Shown piece after piece: positions 1 through 5,370 of a DNA stretch of 5,370 nt. The position numbers and the translations under genes are program-made. The stretch's first letter is position 1; each line of letters opens with the position of its first letter. The stretch comes from Acinetobacter sp. (GTDB lineage: Bacteria > Pseudomonadota > Gammaproteobacteria > Pseudomonadales > Moraxellaceae): assembly GCA_030152675.1 (NCBI GenBank), contig JASLIY010000327.1:1-5370 (forward strand). The letters run 5' to 3'. Under the pieces are notes generated by a model that saw nothing but the letters and a program-made list of their open reading frames with translations, made no database searches and was not told where the DNA came from.

Positions 1-1176
1 CTAAATTTTTATGCAGACTATAATCGCTATAACCAAGACTATTTAAGCACGTCCTCATTTTTTTATCAGCAGCACTATCATGATCTGAGTGAGAGCGAAA
101 AAGATGACTTCTATTACAACTACAATTTACAAGAAAATATCGGCTTTAGTTTAGCCAAGCACTTTGAAAATCGTAAATGGGGTGGGTTGAATTTCAGTGT
201 CACTAAAAATAAATACTGGAACAATGACCATGACTATTACCAATATAACTTTGCCTATAGTAACGTGTGGGAAAAGCTCAGTTACCGTTTAGGTTATACC
301 CGTACCGATTATCATGATCGTGAACGTAATCAGGGCGAAAGTGTTTTTCTATCCTTCTCAATGCCGCTGGATTGGCGTACATCACGTGGATTATATGCCA
401 GTGGAAGCGTAGATCGAGATCAGGACTCAAATACCAATGCCAACCTCAGAGTATCTGGCAGCTTGGATCAAGACAATAAATTGAATTTTGGTTTAGGTCT
501 GTCCAAAAATGGCAGTGATAATCCCGCCTTCTATGGCAATCTGAATTATTTATTACCTCAGATCAGTTTAGGATCGACATTATCCATACATGATGAAACG
601 CAATATTCGCTTTCTGCCAGTGGCGCAGTCGTTGGGCATCGCTATGGAATTACCCCAGTCAATACACTTGGAGATACGTATACCATTGTGCATGCTAAGG
701 GTGGGCAGGGTGCGAAAGTTGAAAATGCTTGGGGGGTGAAACTGGATCGCTTTGGCAATGCGGTGCAATCAAATAGTGCGCCCTATGCAATTAACCACAT
801 CACCATTAACCCCGAAGAGCTTGATGGCAATATTTCACTCGCTTCTAACCAATCACAAGTGATTCCTAAAAAGTATAGTTCTCAACTTGCAGTCTTTAAA
901 ACAGAGCATGCCAGTCAGGTGATCCTCAGAATTCGTCATCAACAGCAGGTTGCACCATTAGGAAGTCAGTTGCTCAGTCAAGATCAACAAAATATGGGGG
1001 TGGTTGGCCCAGCTGGTCAGCTCATTGCACAACAGACAGCGCCATTATTACAGCAGACCACTTTGCGTTGGGGAAGCACAGCACAAGAGCGTTGTGTTAT
1101 TCCGCCGTTACAACAAAGCCAACTGACGGTCGCGGAAAATGAAAGTTTTAAAATCATTAATGTGGAGTGTAAATAG
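1..1176 (+). CDS. Outer-membrane fimbrial usher (PapC/FimD family), C-terminal part, 5' truncated by window edge
   Basis: The frame is open from base 1 to a TAG at 1174-1176, giving 391 residues of a protein that starts outside the window. Ushers are outer-membrane pores that accept chaperone-subunit complexes, assemble the pilus and secrete it. The first ~210 residues alternate aromatic and polar segments rich in Tyr, Asn and Asp, as expected for the last strands of the usher beta-barrel. From about residue 210 the sequence matches the C-terminal domains: a 'SGAVVGHRYGI' block, then 'GDTYTIVHAKGGQGAKVEN', a 'D.FGNAV' turn, and 'GVVGPAGQ' before a 'LRWG' strand. Two cysteines in the tail ('ERCVIP' and the terminal 'NVECK') fit the conserved CTD2 disulfide. 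In-frame TTG at 187 is internal, not a start. The plug and N-terminal chaperone-binding domain are not visible. The tip-adhesin gene follows directly, so this is the 3' half of a chaperone-usher operon. Family call is secure; which pilus type is not. Confidence 0.93.
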   Translation, partial: LNFYADYNRYNQDYLSTSSFFYQQHYHDLSESEKDDFYYNYNLQENIGFSLAKHFENRKWGGLNFSVTKNKYWNNDHDYYQYNFAYSNVWEKLSYRLGYTRTDYHDRERNQGESVFLSFSMPLDWRTSRGLYASGSVDRDQDSNTNANLRVSGSLDQDNKLNFGLGLSKNGSDNPAFYGNLNYLLPQISLGSTLSIHDETQYSLSASGAVVGHRYGITPVNTLGDTYTIVHAKGGQGAKVENAWGVKLDRFGNAVQSNSAPYAINHITINPEELDGNISLASNQSQVIPKKYSSQLAVFKTEHASQVILRIRHQQQVAPLGSQLLSQDQQNMGVVGPAGQLIAQQTAPLLQQTTLRWGSTAQERCVIPPLQQSQLTVAENESFKIINVECK

Positions 1177-1180
1177 CACA

Positions 1181-2281
1181 ATGAAATGCATGATGCTCGT
1201 TGTTGGCGTTTTGAGTTGTGTGAGTGCTGCAAAGGCGATTGCTGCTTGCCCACTCTCTACGTCAGCCTTAAATTATCCGTCTACCCTAGAAGTGACTCAG
1301 TATCAGGCCACCACATCTACAGAATATACTGATCGACGTGTGATTTTTAACAACTGTCAGCCGATTGTATATGCACGTGCGATCTTTAATGCATCTGCTG
1401 GGGAGCTGAGTTCAAATAGTCCTTTTATGGTGAATTTACGATTAAATGAAAGTGGTTTGTCTGAAGAAACCAAGGCATGGTTAGAACAGAACCTTGAACT
1501 GTCATTCAAATTTCGAGATGGTGCATCAGGCGCCAGAGAAGTGGTGGTGAGCAATAATTCTGACGACTTTGGGATTTTACCAGGTTCACCTCTTGGCTCA
1601 ACTGGAAACTATAATGGTCTTGATTATTTTAAAGGTGCAAATGGGCAAGGCATTGGAAGTTTTAGTTTAAATCTTTATCAGTTAACCACCACCTTAAAAT
1701 TTGTTTCGTCACCATCAAGTAATGTGGTAAATGAATTAAATACCACGCCCGTGAGAATAAAGTTGGGTGATTTAGAGATCAAAACACGTGATCGTAATGC
1801 CGAAGTCTACAATGAGACGGTTCAGCCGATGTATTTGGACTTGGCATTAAAAATAAAAATTCCAACCTGTACCATGCGCGATGTCAATGTTGATTTGGGG
1901 AAAACCACTTTAGGCCAGTTAAAAAATAATAACGTGGCGAATCTCAAGGCATTTGAAGTGCAGTTCCAATGTGATGCAATCGCAAGTGGAGCGATCTATT
2001 CTCGAATTACCGATGCCTTTAATGCCTCGAATATAAATAGCAATGGCGTATTATTTAACCAACCAGTTTTGGCAAATGCAGCACAAGATGTGGGTGTGCA
2101 GTTATTGACGCATGACAGTCAAGCCTTGGCGATTGGTACGCGAGCGCCGTTTATTCCTACGGATGAAAGCCAAGCGCCGACCTATCGTAAGGCCTTAAAA
2201 GCGCAACTGTATCGCACCGGACCGAATCCAACCGCAGGTTATGTCAATGCGCAGGCCACGGTGTTATTGGATTATGAGTAG
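1181..2281 (+). CDS. Chaperone-usher pilus two-domain tip adhesin (FimH-like architecture)
   Basis: This encodes a 366-residue secreted protein. Residues 1-22 form a signal peptide (short basic start, hydrophobic core 'MMLVVGVLS', AKAIAA cleavage region). Residues ~23-215 form a domain with C23 and C59 as the likely disulfide; its fold would be a receptor-binding (lectin-type) domain. Residues ~222-366 are a fimbrial pilin domain: 'IPTC' (C230) pairs with C264 in 'FQC', and the end 'GYVNAQATVLLDYE' is the classic pilin C-terminal beta-strand recognised by the chaperone. There is no N-terminal donor-strand extension before the first domain, as expected for a pilus tip subunit that accepts a strand but donates none. 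The chosen ATG lies 4 nt after the usher stop, with GGAG at 1164-1167, a rather long 13 nt away. In-frame ATGs at 1139 (overlapping the usher by 38 bp) and 1160 are alternatives and would only lengthen the signal peptide. The ligand cannot be inferred. The gene is last in its operon. Confidence 0.85.
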   Translation: MKCMMLVVGVLSCVSAAKAIAACPLSTSALNYPSTLEVTQYQATTSTEYTDRRVIFNNCQPIVYARAIFNASAGELSSNSPFMVNLRLNESGLSEETKAWLEQNLELSFKFRDGASGAREVVVSNNSDDFGILPGSPLGSTGNYNGLDYFKGANGQGIGSFSLNLYQLTTTLKFVSSPSSNVVNELNTTPVRIKLGDLEIKTRDRNAEVYNETVQPMYLDLALKIKIPTCTMRDVNVDLGKTTLGQLKNNNVANLKAFEVQFQCDAIASGAIYSRITDAFNASNINSNGVLFNQPVLANAAQDVGVQLLTHDSQALAIGTRAPFIPTDESQAPTYRKALKAQLYRTGPNPTAGYVNAQATVLLDYE

Positions 2282-2318
2282 TGATTGATTGGGTTGGGTT
2301 GAAGCAAATGCATGTAGT

Positions 2319-2350
2319 TCTCCACCTATAATCTTTGATTTAGGCGGAGA
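2319..2350 (+). other. Strong imperfect hairpin in the 3' untranslated region of the fimbrial operon
   Basis: The left arm at 2319-2333 and the right arm at 2337-2350 are complementary over about 13 pairs, with one A-C mismatch (2324/2345) and one bulged T, around a TTT loop. No run of T follows on either strand, so it is not a standard rho-independent terminator. Its place 38 nt after the adhesin stop suggests an mRNA 3'-end stabiliser or a degenerate terminator. The function is inferred. Confidence 0.45.
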
Positions 2351-2412
2351 TATGGAGCAAATATTATTTAGGTCTTTCTGAATAGATCAACTCGCCCACA
2401 ATCGTTGTCGCT

Positions 2413-2437
2413 AGAGCATCACGATGCTCTTTTTGTT
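2413..2437 (+). terminator. Rho-independent terminator of the fimbrial operon
   Basis: AGAGCATC (2413-2420) and GATGCTCT (2423-2430) are a perfect inverted repeat, best drawn as a 7-bp stem with a CACG loop. A T-run at 2430-2434, then GTT, follows on the + strand. It lies 132 nt past the adhesin stop. On the minus strand the stem is preceded by A's but followed by AGCGAC, so it should terminate poorly for the oxygenase gene, which ends only 16 nt from the T-tract side of the stem. Confidence 0.85.
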
Positions 2438-2452
2438 GCATTTAACTTGACC

Positions 2453-3490
2453 TTAACTGGCCAATTGCTGCTCGGCTTTAAGTCTTTTCTCGATTAACCA
2501 GCGGAATTGAGATAAGGCAGAATCGACGCTAAAGGCTTTGGCTTTGACTGTGGGATCAAGGTCGATATTCTTTTGTTGTCCGAGGATCATCGCAATATCC
2601 TCATGAAAGGCTTTGAGGATCCCCTGATAAATCTCCTCAGAAACCTCATCACGATCAAGGGCAAAATCCCGCGCTTGGGCAAAGAAATAATGTGTGTTGT
2701 GTTCATTTTCAGGGGTGATGGCCTGAGCACTTAAAAATGAAATGGCGTTGTCGGGTTTTTCTTCATCACTGCCGCTGTCGGAGGGATACATGCCCACGTC
2801 CAGCAATAAAATACCTGGGATCAGAAAGTCATAATACATCCAGCGATCCACCAAAGCATCTTCAGGGTATTCGGCATAATGTTTGGAATATCCCGGGGGC
2901 TGGGTATGTTTCACCACTTTCTCCAAGCGAACGCCTTGTGCATGGCGGGTGACGCTCGGCAGCACACTGGCATAATCAGCAGATCCGCCTAAGGTACTTG
3001 GATGGACAAAGGGCAGATGTGAGAAATCCAGTAAGTTATCAGCGATGAGTAAATAATGCGCTGCCACCTGCAAATAGCCATTGGGTTTATAGGCCCAGCG
3101 CGGATGATCATACCACCAGATATTGGGGATTTGGCTGGGATCAGCCGCGGCTGGATCACCCATCCAAATCCAGATCCAGCGATTGGCTTCATGTACCGCA
3201 TAGGTTTTGACCGAGAAATGGCTGAGTTTGGCCTCGACTGGGGCATGAATACATTGGCCGTTTGAATCAAATACCAGACCGTGATAATTGCACTGGATCG
3301 CATCTTCCAATTTTTTACCCATCGACAATGGCGCATGCCGATGACAGCAGCGATCCAACATGGCGTGAATTTGAGCCTTGGAATCACGCCATAATAAAAT
3401 CGGGGTATTGATAATGGTACGTGAAAATAAATGATCTGCTTTGACTTCATCTGACCAAGCCGCTACATACCAGCAATTTTGAATAAACAT
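2453..3490 (-). CDS. Rieske non-heme iron oxygenase, VanA / dicamba O-demethylase-like oxygenase component
   Basis: This is a 345-residue protein, close to the usual 340-360 of VanA-type oxygenases. The N-terminal Rieske [2Fe-2S] domain shows C48-x-H50 and C67-x2-H70, the four cluster ligands. The catalytic domain has 'DNLLDFSHLPFVHPSTLG' at 151-168, with H158 and H163 as mononuclear iron ligands and D155 as the likely electron-bridge aspartate. D298 in 'FHEDIAMILGQQ' is the probable third ligand. Family members use O2 and electrons from a separate ferredoxin-reductase (VanB) to demethylate methoxy-aromatic acids such as vanillate, or to hydroxylate related compounds, in the cytoplasm. The start has AAGGA 8 nt upstream. 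The gene lies 118 bp downstream of an aromatic-acid transporter gene on the same strand, which supports an aromatic acid as substrate. No reductase gene is present in the window. The first motif reads C-C-H-R-H, where many relatives have C-P-H-R. Fold and chemistry are well supported. Vanillate itself is only one candidate substrate, so no symbol is given. Confidence 0.88.
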   Translation of the reverse strand: MFIQNCWYVAAWSDEVKADHLFSRTIINTPILLWRDSKAQIHAMLDRCCHRHAPLSMGKKLEDAIQCNYHGLVFDSNGQCIHAPVEAKLSHFSVKTYAVHEANRWIWIWMGDPAAADPSQIPNIWWYDHPRWAYKPNGYLQVAAHYLLIADNLLDFSHLPFVHPSTLGGSADYASVLPSVTRHAQGVRLEKVVKHTQPPGYSKHYAEYPEDALVDRWMYYDFLIPGILLLDVGMYPSDSGSDEEKPDNAISFLSAQAITPENEHNTHYFFAQARDFALDRDEVSEEIYQGILKAFHEDIAMILGQQKNIDLDPTVKAKAFSVDSALSQFRWLIEKRLKAEQQLAS

Positions 3491-3608
3491 ATTGGCATTC
3501 CTTAATAGGTATCTGTCCTAATGAGTTTTGAATGATGGTTTTACTTTTATTTCAATGATGCGTTGCTGATCTGCACGGTGCAGCCGCTCGGCAAGGAAAA
3601 CGGGCATA
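3491..3608 (-). other. 118-bp gap between transporter and oxygenase genes
   Basis: The gap carries the oxygenase ribosome binding site (AAGGA, minus strand) near its downstream end. A short inverted repeat CTGCAC-G-GTGCAG sits at 3571-3583, next to a second small one, GCCG-CT-CGGC, at 3583-3592, just after the transporter stop. No T-run follows the hairpins on the minus strand and I see no convincing -35/-10 pair. The two genes could be co-transcribed, perhaps with RNA structure adjusting relative expression, but this cannot be decided from the sequence. Confidence 0.3.
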
Positions 3609-4976
3609 TTATTTGTTGGAGCTGAGCAGTTGTTGCTGCAATGCATCCTGAGATTCTTTGCGGTGATTGACTCTGCCGAGTAGATAAATTCCCATGGCGG
3701 CGATGACGAAGATCAGGCTGACCATGGCGTAGAGATTGAGTGGCGCCCAACCCTGATCTAAGAAATAACCTGCAATGATCGGAGATGCGATGCCCCCTAA
3801 ACGTCCGATTCCAGTGGCAAAGCCCATACCGGTTGAACGCACATTGGCCTGATAAATTCCAGTCGCGATGGAGTAGATCCCAGCCAAGCAACCATTGATA
3901 AATAAGCCTAAGACTGTGGCGGCGAGGATCAGCAAACTCAGCGAGGCGGTGGCATTGACCAACATAAAAATCGAGAGGGCGGTGGCGACTAGGAAAAATA
4001 CATGTACGCTAAATAAGCGTAACTTGGTACAGATCAGACCAAAGATGATACAACCCACCATGCCGCCAGCATTGATCATCATGCCCACGGTGACGCCGGA
4101 TTGATGCGTCGCGCCTGCGCCGAGAATGGAAAAGATTTTCGGTGTCCAGCCCATCACAAAGTAAAAGCCGAACAAGACAAAGAACATCGAGAACCAAAGC
4201 AACAAGGTTTGTAGCAAGTATTGTTGATTGAACAGGGTCTTGATAGCACCTTGTACTTTATCCTGTGTTCTCGGCAATGGCGTTAAGGCCTCAAGACGTG
4301 GATAACGCATACGGGTCATGATGGTGTTGAGTTTTTCAAGTGCCTGTTTCGGTTGCTTGTAGAGCAGATAGTCGATGGATTCGGGCATAAAGATCAGGGT
4401 CATCAACAAGGCCAGCGCAGTGGCGATGCCACCAAATAAAAACACATAGCGCCAACCAAAGTCACCGATCAGGTAGATCGCCAATAGGCCGCCGAGGGTG
4501 GCCCCAAAACCGTAGCCGGTAGAGAGCAATCCGACCGACATGCTCTTTAAACGCTTGGACGAATATTCGGTGGACAAGATCATGCAGCTGATTTGAATCC
4601 CGGCGATGCCGATACCGGTAATAAAACGCCAGATGCTGAGATCGAGCACTGAACGGGTATAGGCGGCCGCCAACATGCTACATGTGCAGAGGGCTAGGCT
4701 GATGAGAATCAGATTTTTACGGCCAATTTTATCGGCTAAGGGCGCAATAAATAAGGAGCCGAAAGTCATGCCAATCAGCCCACTACTGAGCAGCGTGCCG
4801 ATTTGGGTGGCATTGAGGGAAAATTCGGCGCCGACGGAACTGGCCACATAGGCCATCACCATAAAGTCGAATCCATCGATCACAAATAAAAATATACACA
4901 TCGCGACGATCAGCCACTGGTAGCGACTCATCGGTTGTTGATCCATTTGGTTTTTAATTTCGAGTGCTGAAGACAT
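3609..4976 (-). CDS. MFS transporter, aromatic acid:H+ symporter (AAHS) family
   Basis: This is a 455-residue inner-membrane protein with about 12 hydrophobic segments and a cytoplasmic central loop at roughly 200-245, the usual MFS plan and the typical AAHS length (PcaK, BenK, VanK). TM1 carries the AAHS hallmark 'DGFD' (34-37), whose acidic residues are needed for transport in studied members. The loop between TM2 and TM3 has the MFS signature 'ADKIGRK' (81-87). TM6 ends in 'PES' (198-200). The late block 'RSTGMGFATGIGRLGGIASPIIAGY' region (380-404) is typical of the family. The start is supported by a strong GGAGG 7 nt upstream. It would import an aromatic carboxylate with a proton, feeding the Rieske oxygenase gene 118 bp downstream on the same strand. 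An IclR-type regulator gene ends 191 bp upstream, suggesting local control. The substrate is not predictable from sequence alone. Confidence 0.9.
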   Translation of the reverse strand: MSSALEIKNQMDQQPMSRYQWLIVAMCIFLFVIDGFDFMVMAYVASSVGAEFSLNATQIGTLLSSGLIGMTFGSLFIAPLADKIGRKNLILISLALCTCSMLAAAYTRSVLDLSIWRFITGIGIAGIQISCMILSTEYSSKRLKSMSVGLLSTGYGFGATLGGLLAIYLIGDFGWRYVFLFGGIATALALLMTLIFMPESIDYLLYKQPKQALEKLNTIMTRMRYPRLEALTPLPRTQDKVQGAIKTLFNQQYLLQTLLLWFSMFFVLFGFYFVMGWTPKIFSILGAGATHQSGVTVGMMINAGGMVGCIIFGLICTKLRLFSVHVFFLVATALSIFMLVNATASLSLLILAATVLGLFINGCLAGIYSIATGIYQANVRSTGMGFATGIGRLGGIASPIIAGYFLDQGWAPLNLYAMVSLIFVIAAMGIYLLGRVNHRKESQDALQQQLLSSNK

Positions 4977-5045
4977 CGATCAACCTCCATATCGATTGAA
5001 TTGGAATTTTGTTGTTGTTTTAGCTTTCTTGTATTGCAAGTAAAG

Positions 5046-5074
5046 AGTGTATCTTGGCTGAAACGCAGCCGCTA
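5046..5074 (-). promoter_or_regulatory. Candidate promoter for the transporter/oxygenase genes
   Basis: On the minus strand TACACT (5046-5051) resembles a sigma-70 -10 box. At 17-bp spacing the -35 position (5069-5074) reads TAGCGG, a poor match. That would suit an activator-dependent promoter, as for the IclR-family activators PobR and PcaU. The predicted transcript start would be about 60 nt before the transporter ATG. Weak evidence; other AT-rich hexamers nearby could serve. Confidence 0.25.
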
Positions 5075-5120
5075 TCCGCATTTGGCTGGATTTGCCAGCA
5101 AATTGTAACGCCATGCGGAT
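5056..5120. promoter_or_regulatory. Cluster of inverted repeats, probable operator for the adjacent IclR-family regulator
   Basis: Three perfect inverted repeats lie in the 191-bp gap: GGCTG-N5-CAGCC (5056-5070), GCTGG-N5-CCAGC (5085-5099), and an outer pair ATCCGCAT (5074-5081) with ATGCGGAT (5113-5120) enclosing the second. The two 15-bp palindromes have the same 5-5-5 layout, with centres 29 bp apart, and TTGGCTG occurs in both (5054-5060 and 5082-5088). Dimeric regulators such as IclR proteins bind palindromes of this size, so these are good operator candidates. The assignment to this particular regulator is inference from position. Confidence 0.4.
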
Positions 5121-5167
5121 TGGGGCTGTGTGCGATTTGGCAGGAGATGTGAATGCTGGGAAATGGA

Positions 5168-5370
5168 CTAGATCACTTGGCGTAATTGTTGCGCTGCATG
5201 TTGTAATAACGGCAAAATTTGCTGGATTAGATAGGCTTTGCTGCATCGTGTGGTCGGCGTAACAATATTAAGTGCAGCCACAATATGACCTTGCTGATCC
5301 AAGATCGGCACCGCTAGGGCATGAACACCCAGCTCATGTTCTTCGGCGCAATAACACCAATCTTGTTGAT
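5168..5370 (-). CDS. IclR-family transcriptional regulator, C-terminal 66 residues (5' truncated by window edge)
   Basis: Reading the minus strand from the right edge gives an open frame ending in TAG at 5168-5170; its start lies outside the window. The visible part ends the IclR effector-binding domain: 'EEHELGVHALAVPILDQQGHIVAALNIVTPTTR' matches the family's closing pattern (E-x-G-x3-A-V-P-I/V-x-D then G-x-hydrophobic-A-A-L and P-x-x-R), followed by a final amphipathic helix rich in Leu and Gln. IclR proteins pair an N-terminal winged helix-turn-helix with this ligand-binding domain. Relatives such as PcaU and PobR activate aromatic catabolism genes in Acinetobacter in response to pathway compounds. 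Here it lies 191 bp upstream of, and in the same direction as, an aromatic-acid transporter gene. Whether it activates or represses, and its ligand, cannot be told from this fragment. Confidence 0.8.
   Translation of the reverse strand, partial: QQDWCYCAEEHELGVHALAVPILDQQGHIVAALNIVTPTTRCSKAYLIQQILPLLQHAAQQLRQVI

Noticed and set aside
187..189. TTG as a start for a separate 329-residue protein.
   Set aside because: The same frame is open from base 1 with usher-like barrel sequence upstream, so the TTG is internal.
1241..1252. The adhesin signal peptide ends I-A-A-C, which fits a lipoprotein lipobox.
   Set aside because: The cysteine is better explained as C23 of the receptor-domain disulfide with C59. 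Tip adhesins often begin with Ala-Cys after cleavage, and lipidation would conflict with export through the usher.
1017..1253. 78-codon minus-strand open frame antisense to the usher-adhesin junction.
   Set aside because: It lies opposite two strongly supported genes and has a Cys/Ser/Gln-rich composition typical of antisense shadows.
2413..2430. The stem as a bidirectional terminator serving the oxygenase as well.
   Set aside because: On the minus strand the stem is followed by AGCGACAACG rather than a T-run.
2989..3450. 153-codon minus-strand open frame inside the oxygenase gene.
   Set aside because: It is a shifted-frame shadow of the oxygenase, whose in-frame protein has all catalytic motifs; the shadow shows no recognisable domain.
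3547..3891. 114-codon minus-strand open frame covering the transporter 3' end and the gap.
   Set aside because: It overlaps the well-supported transporter in another frame, and its composition (rich in Arg, His, Cys) looks like out-of-frame translation.
4980..5246. 88-codon minus-strand open frame across the regulator end and promoter gap.
   Set aside because: It overlaps the IclR-family C-terminus in a different frame, and its remaining part covers the palindrome-rich regulatory gap; no domain is recognisable.

Overview
The window looks like chromosome from a Gram-negative gammaproteobacterium, most likely Acinetobacter or a close relative. The signs are the moderate-to-low GC content, the chaperone-usher fimbrial genes, and a catabolic module pairing a VanA-type Rieske oxygenase with an AAHS-family aromatic-acid transporter. 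The genus is my inference from general resemblance; nothing in the window proves it.

The left third (1-2281, + strand) is the 3' end of a classical chaperone-usher pilus operon. It holds the C-terminal part of an outer-membrane usher, cut by the window edge. Next comes a complete two-domain tip adhesin, placed as if translationally coupled to the usher. The chaperone and major pilin would lie upstream, outside the window. The operon ends with a strong imperfect hairpin (2319-2350) and a rho-independent terminator (2413-2437).

The right two thirds (2453-5370, - strand) are a catabolic module read toward the fimbrial genes. Read 5' to 3' on the minus strand, it starts with the C-terminus of an IclR-family regulator that enters from the right edge. 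A 191-bp gap with several inverted repeats follows, then an MFS transporter of the aromatic acid:H+ symporter type. After a 118-bp gap comes a Rieske non-heme iron oxygenase of the vanillate/dicamba O-demethylase group. The likely logic is that the regulator senses an aromatic acid, the transporter imports it and the oxygenase demethylates or hydroxylates it. The oxygenase needs a reductase (VanB-like) to supply electrons, and none is encoded in the window.

The two modules converge at 2282-2452. The terminator there works clearly only in the fimbrial direction. I see no RNA genes, insertion sequences or CRISPR arrays. I found no clearly new system. The best leads are the orphan oxygenase, transporter and regulator set, and the palindrome cluster in front of the transporter.
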